Shown here: piece after piece, positions 22,569 through 34,507 of the stretch
Position numbering within the stretch: the first letter of the stretch is position 1
Layout of the letters: every line of letters begins with the position of its first letter
DNA from: Thozetella sp. PMI_491
Taxonomy: Eukaryota > Ascomycota > Sordariomycetes > Chaetosphaeriales > Chaetosphaeriaceae
DNA: 64,000 bases
Assembly: GCA_021432635.1 (NCBI GenBank)
Contig: MU270022.1
Location: forward strand, 992,001-1,056,000
Reading direction: 5' to 3'
Notes under the pieces: model-generated
The model's input: the letters and a program-made list of their open reading frames with translations, nothing else
Databases searched by the model: none
What the model was told of the DNA's origin: nothing
Position numbers and translations under genes: made by a program

Positions 22569-24828
22569 ATGAGCGCGGCTACCCAAGACTCAGACGCTCG
22601 CCACATTTGCCACTGTGGGAAGCGATTTCTGCGAAAAGAACACCTCCGTCGCCACGAGGCCACACATCGGGAGCCATCGTTTGTCTGTCCAGTTTGTCAG
22701 CGCTCATTTACTCGCAAGTGAGTTTACAGGTCTTCTTGGTTAGTATCCATTGGCTAAGAACATGAACCCCGTCTGGCAGCGATCTACTTCGCCGCCATCT
22801 TGCACACCACGAACCTAAGGCAGACCCAGAGCCGCGCATCCGACAGGCCTGCCAGGCATGTCATGCTAACAAGACAAGATGTGATGGCGGTTTTCCGTGT
22901 GTGTTATGCAACAAAAGAGGGATTGAGTGTGTCTACAATCCCTCCCAGGCTGTCGGCGCAGAAGCGCTAGCCGAATCGTCGACTCTTGCCGGCCCAGTTA
23001 TTTCTTTCTCTTCCAGTCCCAATATTCTCTCAGCTCGGAGCCGCCTAGACAGCGAATCGAACCCTCTCCCCAGTTCGCCAGAACGTGACATTCCTGCGAA
23101 CTCTCATCCCGAATTACATATGCATTTTGTTTTAGAAGCGCTAAACTCGTCGCGCCGTTCGTTAGATGGGCTACTGGAGGACTCTGATGATGATGATCTA
23201 AAGGCCTGGTCGACAAACTGTTTGGACGCCTTCTTAAAGCATTTCCATATCCACTGGCCAATACTGCACGGTCCTAGAATCGATGTTTATAGTGACCCTC
23301 TCACGATTTCTGCGTCTGTTCTCATGGTCGGGCACTGGCTTACCTACCCTGAGAGCTCTGCTGCCCCAGCACTCGCAGTACATCAGAAGCTAGTCGACAT
23401 CTTTCTGAACGAACTGGTACGAGACCTTCTTGTATCTATACAGATAAACCTGTCGCTCACGTTTACAGTGTAAGCCGGCCGCTGTCTTGAAACGAGATCA
23501 ACCATGGCAATTTGAAGAGTATCAGCCGATCGTCTTGAATATTGTATTCGCATTCTATAGTAATGTACGTCTCTTTCGGATATTCAGCCATTTTCATTCT
23601 GATTTAGATTCCTCTAGAGGGAAGAACTCATTGCTCGGGCCACAATGCTACTCAGCCTATTCATCACCGCGTTGCGACAGGCCGGTTTCTTCAGCTCTAA
23701 AGCGGCGGCTTACCAAGAGAAAATACACTTCCCCGGTACTTTCTTACCCTTCATTATAAGCAACCGTCAACAGAGAGCTAGGTATACGAGCCCTTTCTCA
23801 CTCATCGGAAACGTGCTGACTGTCGGCGATTTCCAAGCCTCGTGGCACACCTATTCAAAATTGACACCTACTTCTCTCTTCGCAGCGGTCAATGTCCTTG
23901 TCTACAGCCAGAAGAGTTGGAGGTTGACCTGCTAGGAAGCTTTGCACTTTGGAATGCGCACCCCCTAGAGGAATTTTCTAGACGCTTCCCGCTGGAGCCC
24001 ACTGCTCGCGCGGGCATTCGACTCTCTGACTTCCACAGACGTCCAGACCAGCTGGACCCATCTGCCTGGTTGCTCACGGACGTGCAGATGGGCCTGTGTG
24101 GAATGCAACGAGCACTTTGGAGATACAATACGATGCGCCAAGAAGATGGACAGGCTGACCACTACTTAGAAGATCAACTAGCAAAGCAACTTGACTTTTG
24201 GAAAGCGCAGCTCGACAGGGTATCAGACCTGCGCGATGCGCAACAGCCACAAGCGTACGATGCAACGTTCTCACTCAGGTTCTATCAAGGATCAGAAACA
24301 GCAGTATCCCCGCCGACTCTAGCACGGTTTATATCCCTTGTGCGCGATACCACGCTGCTTTTCAACACCATCAGTCTCCATTTATATTCCAACAAGTATA
24401 TAGTAAGCCGCTTCTCAAGGAGCCAGCTGCCATTGGGGGCCGAAACTATATGTTCTACCCCCAGCTATGAACACAATACTCGCATGCGAGAATGGGCCCG
24501 CTCGGAAAACGGTAGAAGGGCTGTCTCGTTAAGCATTACCACATTAGAGGCACGAGAAGAGATTCTCTCGACCGGGGGACATCAGAGAGAATTCGCCGAA
24601 CCGCTTACCGATCTAGCTCTCTCGAATAGCGCCACAGTCTTTTTCGCCTGGCTCGAGAGCACGGAAGATCAATGTAATTGTGGGAACGCGCCTGTCTACA
24701 CAGGCCCACTCGGCACTGAAGATTGGAGGAGTGGTGGGAACACGCCCGCGGTAGGCGGGGGCTGGCTTTGTAAATGCAGAGTTGACGGGTGGATGAGGCG
24801 CTTTGCGGCTGCACGAGATGGCCACTGA
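22569..24828 (+). CDS. Transcription factor with two C2H2 fingers plus a Zn2Cys6 cluster
   Basis: Exons are 22569-22717, 22780-23416, 23469-23564, 23618-23781 and 23838-24828 (introns 52-62 nt, all GT-AG), giving 678 residues. Two N-terminal C2H2 fingers span about residues 14-33 (CHCGKRFLRKEHLRRHEATH) and 40-60. They are followed directly by a Zn2Cys6 binuclear cluster with cysteines at 74, 77, 84, 90, 93 and 100. A fungal-specific transcription-factor middle region fills the rest (HIHWPILHGP, then REELIARATMLLSLF and LGSFALWNAHPLEEFSRRF). The protein is nuclear and DNA-binding. The combined C2H2-Zn2Cys6 layout is known in filamentous fungi. The neighbouring NmrA-like gene is a plausible target. 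Confidence 0.9.
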
Positions 24829-25540
24829 AAGCGTCGAGGAAAGGCAGCTGCGCCACGATCGTATATTGACGACTGCCTAGGTGTCCCCTTCCACTATTGC
24901 TGAGGATGTAAGCATTATGAATGTATGCAAGATCAACCAAGATCTCCTTCCCTGGCCCAGTCATGTCAAGCTATGCTAGATGCTGTAAACCCTATGACTT
25001 ACAGGTGCTTTAAGGCCAAAAGATGTACCTTGAAAACCTCCTCGCATCTTTACCACCACCAAATCCAGCGCTTGCACCTAGGCGTTACAGTACCTAAAGC
25101 TGCAGTGCAACGCTGCACGTTCTACGGAACACTCTGCACTACATTTGCACCTCTAAACCCCACCAAAAGCCAACACAAGTCAACTAGTATTACAATCAGG
25201 TCTTCAGGAACTAAGAGTCTCGCCAGGAGGACATCTACGTAGCCAGCCAACTACGCTGGCGAATTGCTCTGTGTTAACTTGCAAGGACGACAGACAGTCT
25301 CGACTTGGCATCACTTGGAACCTAATCTACGGTGGGGTGAATGTGGGGCATAAGCCCGCGACCCCCCAGTGTGGCTGTGCAGCTGCCTTGCTAATTAGTA
25401 GGTCGATCCTTCTCGAGCAGCCGCCCAGCAAAGAAACTACAACTCGTTGGCTGCGACCTAGGCCATCCAAAACAGCTCGGTCAACTCATCATCTCGAGTA
25501 TCTTGAATTCTAGATTATCTAAACTCCACCAACTATAGCG
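24829..25540. other. Intergenic, no gene seen
   Basis: Only short frames without resemblance; it must contain the promoter of the F-box/ankyrin gene. No repeat structure was recognised. Confidence 0.45.
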
Positions 25541-27405
25541 ATGACATTGCATTTTTTCGATCTCCCTCTCGAGATCACGCGGATGGTGTTTGCGCAAGTC
25601 GTGGCGGAGATAGGTACCAGAGCGACGGTTTTGCGCCAGGTCAGTCGTAAGTGGAGAGATGAGAGTTATAGGTCCAATGTGCATACTTCTAATTGTTGCG
25701 CTCAGGCATCTTCGCCCACGAAATCTTGGTGGCTTATGCATCTGCGGGGACACTTTGCGTAAAAGACATCCTCCGTCGAGGCACAAGGGCGCCTGGGCTT
25801 GGGAATAAGGCTGCAGACGATGACTCGCTCGTCGAGTTCCTGGCGAGATTTATTTCGATTCGCCCCTATTGCCAAGAACTTGCCTGGCACACCAATATCT
25901 CTGCCTTTCTCAATCATCTTTTGGACGAGTTCGAAGTCGCACCTCAAGACCGGTTCGAGGCGCTCAGGGTATTGTGCCATCACATCTATTCCTACGTATC
26001 GGGAGCTGCACCGCCGTACGACCCCCCCGAAGTAGAAATTATCCTGTACTGGCTCCGTTCATTGCCTGACGATGTGGGCACGACCGCGGAAGATCTCGCT
26101 CGCCATCTTCTTCCCGCTGCCATCCTCTTGGGACGTCCCGAGATATACGAATCGATCATGGATTTATGCGACGCCGAAAAATCCGGAGAATACTTCGACA
26201 GCAGCATCTTTGGGACTCCTGTCTCTGTCGCCATCAAGACCCACCAGGCGCATTTACTGCCCCGTATGCTCGCTTCCAGGGAAGTTGACTACTGCCCAGT
26301 GAATAGCAGCTCAAATCCATTGGACGTTGCGGTAGTTGCAGATGACGCGGACAGTCTCGAGAGATTGATGAAGGGATTTTACTTTTCTCGGGAAAAATTG
26401 TGGAGAGCCCTACTTGCCTCAGCCCGAGCGAACAACATCGCTCTTGCGGATAAAATCCTGTCCTACGCCTCCAAGAAGTCAGTATACATGACACCAGCGC
26501 TCGACAATGCATTGACGATAGCGTGTACGAATGGCGCCAAGGATCTTGTATCATTCTTTTTACAGCAACCGCAGGTCCAAGAAGGTCGTCATGTCAACGA
26601 GCGGCCCTGGAACCATTACAGCCAAGACCCACAAACGCCTTTCGATTTTGGTCTCTCTTCCATCCGTGCGGCAACGATAAGTGGGCACTACGAAATTGTC
26701 AAGATGTTGGTGGCGTTTGGGGTTGGATTCACCTTGAAGATTATGAACGTGGCCATCATCTGCGGGTACGTCGACACCGTTCGCTTCCTCTTACCAAGGA
26801 TGCTAGCCGAAGCCACTGGTCAGGAGCCAGAGAAGTGGGCTCGTGTCCTAATGAAGCTCATCCAGCTGTGGGAAAACCACTCAAAGGACGTTCTTTGCTA
26901 CCTGCTGGAAGAGGTCAGGGTGATTGACCTCGCCGTGGCATGCAAGTTACATCTCCCTATATATGGAGGCCTAATGCACGCCGCGTGCTCCCACGGCAAT
27001 CTAGAGGCTTTCGAAATCCTCGTGCGCGCTGGAATGCCTATTGACCGGCCCTTAGGCTATGAGCCATCCGAGATAGACATTGGGCAGAGTGAGAACTGGA
27101 CGCCCATGATGGTCGCGCTCACGTCCATTAAAGGGCAAAGCCTGATCGTCCCCCGTCTTTTGCACCTAGGAGTAGAAGAGATGACGGGCGCACAGACGAG
27201 TGCCTGGGTGGCATTCCAGCTAGGGTACTACCCCCGCCAGCTGCGCGCTGTGCGGCCCCGCGGGGAAACTGATGTACAAATCTATGAGGAAGGTTCTCAA
27301 GATCTCATACCTTCGCTTCGTGACGAAGTCCAGAAGAAGATACAGGCAATGGGAGAGGAAGATGGGATCTTCCAAGGGAGTTCTAAGACAGTCAGTACGA
27401 TGTAA
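25541..27405 (+). CDS. F-box-like / ankyrin-repeat protein
   Basis: Exons are 25541-25646 and 25706-27405, with intron 25647-25705 (GTAAGT..CTCAG), giving 601 residues. The N-terminus FFDLPLEITRMVFAQVV...LRQVSR is F-box-like and the splice gives VSRIFAHEILVAYAS. The remainder is helical with degenerate ankyrin-like repeats, clearest at SIRAATISGHYEIVKMLVAFG (split by FTLKIMNVAIICGYVDTVRFLLP) and LMHAACSHGNLEAFEILVRAGMPID. F-box proteins recruit substrates to SCF ubiquitin ligases, and ankyrin repeats would supply the recognition surface. Fungi have many such paralogues and no substrate can be inferred. Some repeats are too diverged to count. Confidence 0.8.
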
Positions 27406-27573
27406 CAGCTGTACTTGGCGCTACCATTTGGCACCACCGATCATTGTTCATGGTGACGCAGGTTATTCAATGTCGACAAAACTGTTCTGGCTTCAGGGTA
27501 AAGCAAAGCGTGGGCGAATACCAGTAACTAAAGGACAAGTACCGGCAGGAAACATACCGCACCTGCTTGGTAG

Positions 27574-27600
27574 AAGAGGAAGTAAGAGGAAGTAAGAGGA
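27574..27600 (+). repeat. Short 10-bp tandem repeat
   Basis: About 2.7 copies of AAGAGGAAGT in the convergent 3' region between the ankyrin protein and the protease gene. The rest of this 342-bp gap shows nothing notable. Confidence 0.7.
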
Positions 27601-27747
27601 GTGAGCCTCAATCACGGCGGTACTACTTTTTCTTAACCTAGGACCATAACATAGTGCGTCATCTCCTTGATAATAAAAAATTGATTACCCGTGGGTTCCA
27701 ATAGCCACCGCCTATCTTTGGTCTCACTTCCCCGATTGAAGCTACAT

Positions 27748-29008
27748 CTAGTTGGTCTTCCGCTTTCCGAGTCCAATAGCTAGCTTGAACTTGCTCTCCT
27801 CCTTGGACCCCAGGTCCCAGACTGAATAGAAATTGCTCAAGAACGGGGTGCCCAAGACCACGTCGCTGCCGAAAGCACTTTCCTCAAACGGAGGTTGGCA
27901 CGCCGTATCTCTGAAACCGTATCCCGGCCGGAGGAACTGATCCCCCGTCACCGTCACATTAACCGGCTCGGGAGTGGCCTCGAAGGACAAGGTGTACGAC
28001 CAAGAAGAGTTGAACGCTGTGCACGGAGGCAAGCGCTGGCCCCAGAGAATGGCCGTCCAGTTCAATCCAATTGTGTCGTAAAAATCCACAATCTTGTCCC
28101 TCGGTAGAGTCGACCTACTCGAGCTGGTGTCAAATATCGCATTCCAAGCGTCTAACGTAGTTTCTCCAGTGACCTTGGTGCCATTTACCGTCTTCGACCC
28201 GCTAATGGCCCTCAGTGACGCACGCCAGGTGTCAAAGCGACCGCTTGGTGATTTGGTGACCGGAATTGTAGCTAATGGGCCTTGGGAAAATTCACTCTCT
28301 CTTGAACCCCCGAGGGTAAGTACACCACCGCTCAGCCCGTTCTTGTTAGTAGGTCCATATTGTATGCCAAATCGTGGACTGTCCAGAAGATTATTCTGTA
28401 ATAGACCTGCGAACGGCGTCCTACCACTACCAGCAGAGCGAAAGTCAAAGGCGAGACTAAGATAGCCGTCGACGGGTAAGGCAGCCGAGTTAGAATCATT
28501 TGCTGCAAGGAAGGATTGATTCCACGAAACGTGCTCGATACTGAAAACATCCGACGCGATCGGGCCAACAGTCTCTCCATCCAAGTAATCGATTGATCCA
28601 TACTGCCCCAGCAAACGGCCAGTGCTCGAATTCGCCACATTGTATCCGACCTTTTGGTATCTAGCAGCGGGAATTTTAGTATAAATTCATCTGTTGTCAT
28701 GTTTCTGTCAGACGCATTCTTACCCACTGTAGTTGATGCATTCGCTCGCACATTTGTCGTCAGCTACCCATGACAGTGCGCTCCCCGTGTCAAATAGCAA
28801 GCGATAGGATTTCACAGGAGTCCCAATGCCGAGCTCGACGTAGTTCTGTAAAACAGCCCAGTTTAGCTTAAAAACATGAACCCCACGAACTGATTGAACT
28901 TGCATAGCTCTGAGACGCGGAGATGGGCAGGTTCAAGACAGCTGCTCCAACGCTTAGTATGCTGGACACCAGCAGAAAGCCGAGCAAGCGATGAGGACGA
29001 GACGCCAT
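27748..29008 (-). CDS. Secreted pepsin-like aspartic protease (A1 family)
   Basis: Minus-strand exons are 29008-28904, 28845-28724 and 28660-27748, giving 379 residues. It starts with a signal peptide (MASRPHRLLGFLLVSSILSVGAA). The first intron, 28903-28846, has a GC donor (TAT|gcaagt ... ttacag|AAC); no GT donor gives the frame. The second intron is an ordinary 63-nt GT-AG. The first active-site motif is LLFDTGSALSWV. The second is AIFDTSSSRSTLP, where the usual DTG/DSG is DTS. The flap region includes YGSIDYLDGETV with the flap tyrosine. Six or more NxS/T sites fit secretion. No GPI-anchor signal was seen. Expected role: extracellular or vacuolar protein breakdown. Confidence 0.88.
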
Positions 29009-30044
29009 CTAGAGCGGTGCTAGAAGACGAAGTTGAGACTACTTCTACGCAGGCAAGTGAATGCTAGTCGAACAATATTCGCCCACAGGGTCGAAGAGGG
29101 ATGTTATAGCCGCGAGAGATGAGGTGCCTACGCCGATATATTGAACCCGAATTCAGGCTCAAAGGGGCCGCCATTCAATAGCCCCCAAATCACTTTTCCA
29201 TCTGGAACTATGGAATCTTAACAATAGGTTCCGCCTAATATATCCTCATAGCTGAATACGCGCCGGGTTTTAGCGATAAGCCTCATACCTGCCGTTATTA
29301 CGTCGACGCGGTAGGTTTACCTCATCGCACTAGGCACCTCTGCAGCCAGTGACTGTGTATATTCTTCCGTGACTAGAGTCTTCCTAGAAGAAATCACGAA
29401 ACGTTGTAGAAATCCCGTTTGCCTGGTAATAAGCGGGTTTCGCTGGATTAGTTGGGCGTACCTGGCATAGTCGTGGGTTAGCACTAAGGCGGCTGAAGTT
29501 CTGCGCGCCTAAATAAAACCCAAAGGTTCTCGCCGGACATCTGTGTCTTGATGTCCTTACCTACTGAACTTAGATTATTCGAGATACCTAGATTTCGTGT
29601 CCGGGTGTTGCGATGGATGATAGGTGGGCTCGAAGTTCATCTAATGACGTCATTATTACTGGATACGCGGCCCCATCGCCGCACGCTCAAGCTCATAGCG
29701 GGGCTCTACCTTAAAAAGTGGCACCAAGATGCCTATCTTTTGGGGGGACCCGGAGCAGGAGAAACTTTTGTTCGTGTCATATCGATCCTCGCTTGTGTCG
29801 ATTGGGACCTGTCAGTGGCTAAACCGGCAAGATCGTCGGACATGGCGCGGAGCTATGTACTCGTCATATGAGCAACTCTGACGGAGCAATTACTCCGCAA
29901 CAAACTAGCGGTCCATTTCCAAATCTAACTGCATCCCTTATACAATCCCTCTCCAAGCCACACCTTTCAACTTTCAAGAAACCCGAGACTGGAAGACTTC
30001 TCTGATCACTAACTCCTGTCTCATACCTTTAAATCATTAGAACA
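29009..30044. other. Divergent promoter region, no gene seen
   Basis: About 1 kb between the divergently transcribed protease and MFS genes. A 107-codon frame at 29548-29871 has no recognisable features and was not called. No clear TATA box was assigned. Confidence 0.4.
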
Positions 30045-31740
30045 ATGGCGAGTGCCGAAGAACCACAAACGCCGGAGTCTGGTGAAACGGCCACGGAGCA
30101 GTCTCCACTTTTGACGGAGGCACGGAGGCCATCGCCTCGGGCAAGACCGGCATCATCCATATCCGCGATACGCCTGCGGCAAGCCAGAAGTGCGAAAACG
30201 ATCGTGGCCCTATTGTGCTTAGCGACGTTCACGGCTGCATCTGCCACAGGATTCACCCTGATGCCGCTCACTCGAATCATCGAGGACATACTTTGTCGCG
30301 CGCACTACAACTACCAAGACGAGCCCATCGACGAGAAGCTCTGCAAAGCCGACCCGATACAAAGTGAGCAGCTTACCAGATTAATTTTATTCTCTCTTTT
30401 AATCTTGAACTCTAGCGAGGCTGGCTACTGTCATTGCCGTGACTGGTGCTATCGAGGCAGTTATGGGAAGCATCGGCGCTCTGCCATGGAGTGTGGCCGC
30501 TGATAGGTAACCACCCTTTCATGTTCCTTCAGGCCCTGCGTCCGCTCTATTTACTATCTCCTTGTACTTGCGCCTAACAATTCCTAGGATAGGACGAAAG
30601 TTTGTCATCGTGCTTGCTCTGGGAGGCATCGCACTGAACCTGCTATGTGCTATGGTCATCCTGTGGTTCTGGAGAGTCTTCCCTCTGCAGCTCGTCTGGA
30701 TATCCGGTCTATTCCAACTCATCGGTGGAGGTCAAGCCATTATTGCTGGCGGAGTACTTAGTATCTTATCCGACATTGCTACGGAAGAACAAAGGTCCGT
30801 TCCCCTTCTCCAGCAGATCTTCTGCAGTGGCTACAGGAGTACTAAATCTTTTAGGGCTACTATGTTCCTCCGAATGCATATAGCGAGTCTCTTTGGAAGC
30901 TTGGCATCACCCGCTCTCGCCTCCCTCGTGATGTCGCAGACCGGCCCCTGGCCTTGTCTTCTGGCTGCACTCTGCCTGCTAGTGGCGGGCGCCATCATTT
31001 TCAGCTTTGTGCCGAACGACTTGAAGAAGGAATCTGTGCCGAAAGCCCGACCGGGGGAATTTAAGACCATCGAGCAGCTCAGAGAAGCACTGTCGCTGCT
31101 CAAGTCGGTTTCACTTACCCTTCTCTTCTTGATCTCCCTCACTACAGCACCGGTCAGCTTATCCATGCTCGCATTCTTAGTGCAGTTCGTCTCCAAGCGG
31201 TACGGGATTCCGATAGCTGCGACCGGGTACATCCAGACCGGCTATGGCCTCGCGAATATGCTATTCGCGCTTCTTATCATACCATGGATCTCCAAGCTCC
31301 TACTGAAGGGCACAGCACCCACACCGTTCCGGATGACCAACGAGAGAGACCGAGATTTATTCTTGGCAAAGTGGTCATACGGCTTCATTATTATCGCGGC
31401 CGTTGTTTTAGGATTAGCACCGACCCTGCCGGTATTTTGTATTGGACTCTTCCTGATGGCCATGGGCGCTGGCTATAGCAGCTTGACGCGGAGTCTCATC
31501 AGCTTCTACATAAAGCCGGAGTTTCGCTCACGCGTATTCGCCCTGGTCGGCATGGTAGAAGTTGTAGGAAATATCTACAGTCAACCGATGCTTGCTGGGC
31601 TTTTTACGCTGGGGCTGCAGCTTGGCGGTCCTTGGATCGGCTTGCCGTATCTTGGCGTTGCCCTCATCCTAGTCTTTTCCCTAGCTCTGCTATTCTTCAT
31701 AAGGCTCGTGGAGGTGACAGAAGAATCGGAAGAGCAATAA
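30045..31740 (+). CDS. Major facilitator superfamily transporter
   Basis: Exons are 30045-30363, 30416-30506, 30588-30794 and 30855-31740, with introns of 52, 81 and 60 nt, giving 500 residues. After a ~50-residue hydrophilic N-terminus come about twelve membrane segments. The joins give GSIGALPWSVAADRIGRKFVIV, which carries the loop 2-3 signature DRxGRK of the superfamily. The luminal/external segment after helix 1 (PLTRIIEDILCRAHYNYQ) resembles fungal MFS proteins often found next to metabolite genes; substrate unknown. The third intron (30795-30854) is 60 nt, has a weak donor GTCCGT and contains no stop in frame, so retention would add 20 residues. Confidence 0.85.
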
Positions 31741-31907
31741 TGAAGTCCGAACGCAATCACGATATACGTCGAGGAAGCATTCCGCGTCGAAACCGAGCGA
31801 TATTAGGGATGCGATATATGAATCACAATTGACACGGAAAGGGGAAATATCATTTAAACCTATTCAATCGAAAGCCCCTATATTTATAAAATGAAAGACA
31901 ATTCCAT

Positions 31908-32603
31908 CTAGTTTGAGCAGTAGTATACCGACTCGCAGGATGCCTCTTCAGCGCCGGGATTCGGGTCTACAATATAATTAGGGGGCCGAAACGATGGACA
32001 GAGGAAGCGCGGCTTACTATACAGAATACGCCCGTTGCCTTTATAGCAGTCGAACGTAGTACCGTAGCCATTTGTAGCATGTCCGACATAAGTTTGATAG
32101 GACTGATAGAATACCAGAATTGTGTCAGTCCGGCGACGGAGGCAGATGATAAAAAAAGTTAATAGAGTAAACATACTTGGCTGGCTGCATTGGACTCAAT
32201 GAAAGCGCAAAGCTGCGTGTCCGGGAAGTTACCGCACTACGTGATTCTAGGTTAGTTTGGAGCAAACTAGTCATAAAACAGAGAAAGTGCAAGAAGGCAT
32301 AGTGATAGCAAGAGACTAGGACATGGCAGCGAGACTGTTAGAAAAAGGACTTACAGTTGTTTTGCCTTCCCATTTAACGCGATCATCGACGTTAGTGTCG
32401 CGGGGATCACCCTTGAGCCAGCCTGTTTTCGAGACAGGGCCAGTGCCGGTTGCTGGAGTACTGGTATAGTAGTCCATCTCACTCCACCATACCTCGCTGC
32501 CGGAAAGGAATGCTTGATCGCAATTTGCTAGATAGACGATCTCGGCGGATGCGATTTTCCACAGCGCTGCGAGCGCAATGGGGATAAAAAGTGCTCTGAC
32601 CAT
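31908..32603 (-). CDS. Small secreted Cys-containing protein, effector-like
   Basis: Exons are 32603-32355, 32236-32177 and 32102-31908, with introns of 118 and 74 nt, giving 167 residues. It starts with a signal peptide (MVRALFIPIALAALWKIASA). The mature part has IVYLANC, SEMDYYTS, a WEGKT turn, CGNFPDTQLCAFIES and a C-terminal half VGHATNGYGTTFDCYKGNGRILY with about seven cysteines. I recall small secreted fungal proteins of unknown function with this VYL-C ... SEMxYY ... FxCYKDN pattern; their role is not established. Size, secretion and cysteines make it an effector candidate (inference). Confidence 0.8.
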
Positions 32604-33997
32604 TGTGGTAATCGAAACTAAATAGAGACAGGCTTGAATAGTGTTGGGCGTGGTCAAGAGATAAGAACGTAGATGCAGAAGGGAGGGTTCCTTGGCTCTG
32701 GTGAGGTTACCACTTTCTCTCATCAAGACTGGGAATTTTAACTCCTATTTATCATCGCCTCTTCATCTCTTTATGGCAGCAAACTATTGACCTCCGATAT
32801 AAACTGCACATTTCCGAGGATTTCACTTGATTCCCATGTTCAGTTAAATCAGCCTGGGGACGCTAACCAAGCAGGCTTCCACTTCCTTCAACCGCTCGAC
32901 CAATAGTATGCAGTTGCTGCCCGTTTAGAACACGCAAGACTGCCCGACCAGCCAACTAGCTGGATCCTGGGCTTGCAACCTGCATCGACTGTTTCGAAAC
33001 TGGATAAAAAGAGCGCTCTCTTGCATTTCAACGTTACCCTAATTGTGCACAATCACCCTTATTAGAAGGAGATAGTTACTGAGATTAAGTGCTAGATGAG
33101 GTTGTCATCAATAATAGCCTTGTCAACAGCCCCCAAAGGAGTGCAGGCAACAATATAACAGCGTAATATTCACAGCCTTCCTGTGTTGCACGAGAGCAGC
33201 TAATGGCTAGCGCTTACCTACTCTCTTGACCTGCTCGAAAGTTTGCCCTATACTGCAGCTTTACTGTGCTTCATCAACGCACAGATACTGCCCGAAAACA
33301 TTTCTTCATCCTGAAATGCAAGAATCTGGGTTCTTAGGGTTGGGGCGAGTGGTAGCGACCGGCGTTCACCCATCCCGGGGCAATTAGCTCTTCAGCTACG
33401 GATTTTAACAGCAGAGGGGCAAGAACAGGAGCTAGGCAAATATTCTGACACATACGTAAATGAACAGCTTAACTGCCAGATTATTGATGTGAACATGCAT
33501 GACTAACCGCTAGTTGTGGGGCGAATAAAGGTTGAACTACTCAAGATAGTTACCTTAAGCGGGTTAAACGGAACTGTAATTTGAATAATCGCGCATTCTA
33601 TTCTCATAAAGAGATTTATGCAGTACAAGGCAATGCGTTCAAGGCTTTGTCAGGAATTGCTATCAAGTGCTGCGAACAAAGTTTGCTCCTCTCGTACATA
33701 GATCTCGAGCCAGGCCGGAACATGCGACCCTGTGGCGTCGAAAGCCGGCTAATGGGCCTTCAGGACATTCGTTCCTCCGCGAATGCAGCAATTGGTGCCG
33801 GTTAAAGGAACTATACATCACAAATAGGAGGAGGTCCAATCGAAATATTAACTGGCATACTGAATTCTAAAAGTAGGCCTGGCCACCGTATGGGGTCCGT
33901 CGTGACGGATACTTAAGGTCGACGCCCCTCCTTGCGTCGAGGAAACGATAGCAGACACTTTGACGTAACCGAGGCATTGAAAAATTGAAACACGAAG
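32604..33997. other. Intergenic, no gene seen
   Basis: About 1.4 kb with only short frames. It includes the promoter of the small secreted protein. Nothing repetitive or RNA-like was recognised. Confidence 0.4.
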
Positions 33998-34507
33998 ATG
34001 ATTTTTCACCGGGCAGCCCTCCTCGTATTGCTGCGTCTTATGCTGGTACAGGGCCAATCTGCGCCGCCCTCGCCAGATGACATGACGAAAGCACAAACCA
34101 CACCGACGACGCCGATTTGCCCCTTGTACCCAGCTACGCTCTCGACCGTCGCCCCTGAAGTCCCGACTAAGTTTCCGACCAACGTGACGAGGTCAGTCTC
34201 TTGTACGACAAGCACGGTACTGATACCAGGAATGCTTCTTTACTACGCAAATCAAATCTTTGCCACCGACTTCACGACCACTGTGGAGGCATGGGAAACG
34301 TCGCCGACCTCGTTTCCGTACACAATCCTGGCAACAGTCACCCTTACTCGTCTATTCACCGGCATTATGACCCCGTACCCCACTACCAATCCTCTGCAGA
34401 CGCATTCAGGCTCAGATATCCGGACTTTCATTTCTACTCTCACGTATACAGCACCACGAGCGACCAAGGCGGCATTTAGCACGCGCGACGCCAAAAGCGC
34501 TTTGTAG
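33998..34507 (+). CDS. Putative secreted Thr/Pro-rich protein, 169 aa
   Basis: A single open frame from ATG 33998. It begins with a good signal peptide (MIFHRAALLVLLRLMLVQGQS) and continues as a Thr-, Pro- and Ser-rich chain (TKAQTTPTTPICPLYPATL) with few cysteines, as expected for an O-glycosylated surface or wall protein. No family is recognised and there is no membrane segment or GPI signal at the end. The call rests on the signal peptide and composition only. A further downstream exon is possible. Confidence 0.45.
   Translation: MIFHRAALLVLLRLMLVQGQSAPPSPDDMTKAQTTPTTPICPLYPATLSTVAPEVPTKFPTNVTRSVSCTTSTVLIPGMLLYYANQIFATDFTTTVEAWETSPTSFPYTILATVTLTRLFTGIMTPYPTTNPLQTHSGSDIRTFISTLTYTAPRATKAAFSTRDAKSAL

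Noticed and set aside
29548-29871. 107-codon plus-strand frame starting MMSLPTELRLFEIP, F-box-like at first sight
   Set aside because: The resemblance is limited to a few residues and no continuing domain or splice sites were found.
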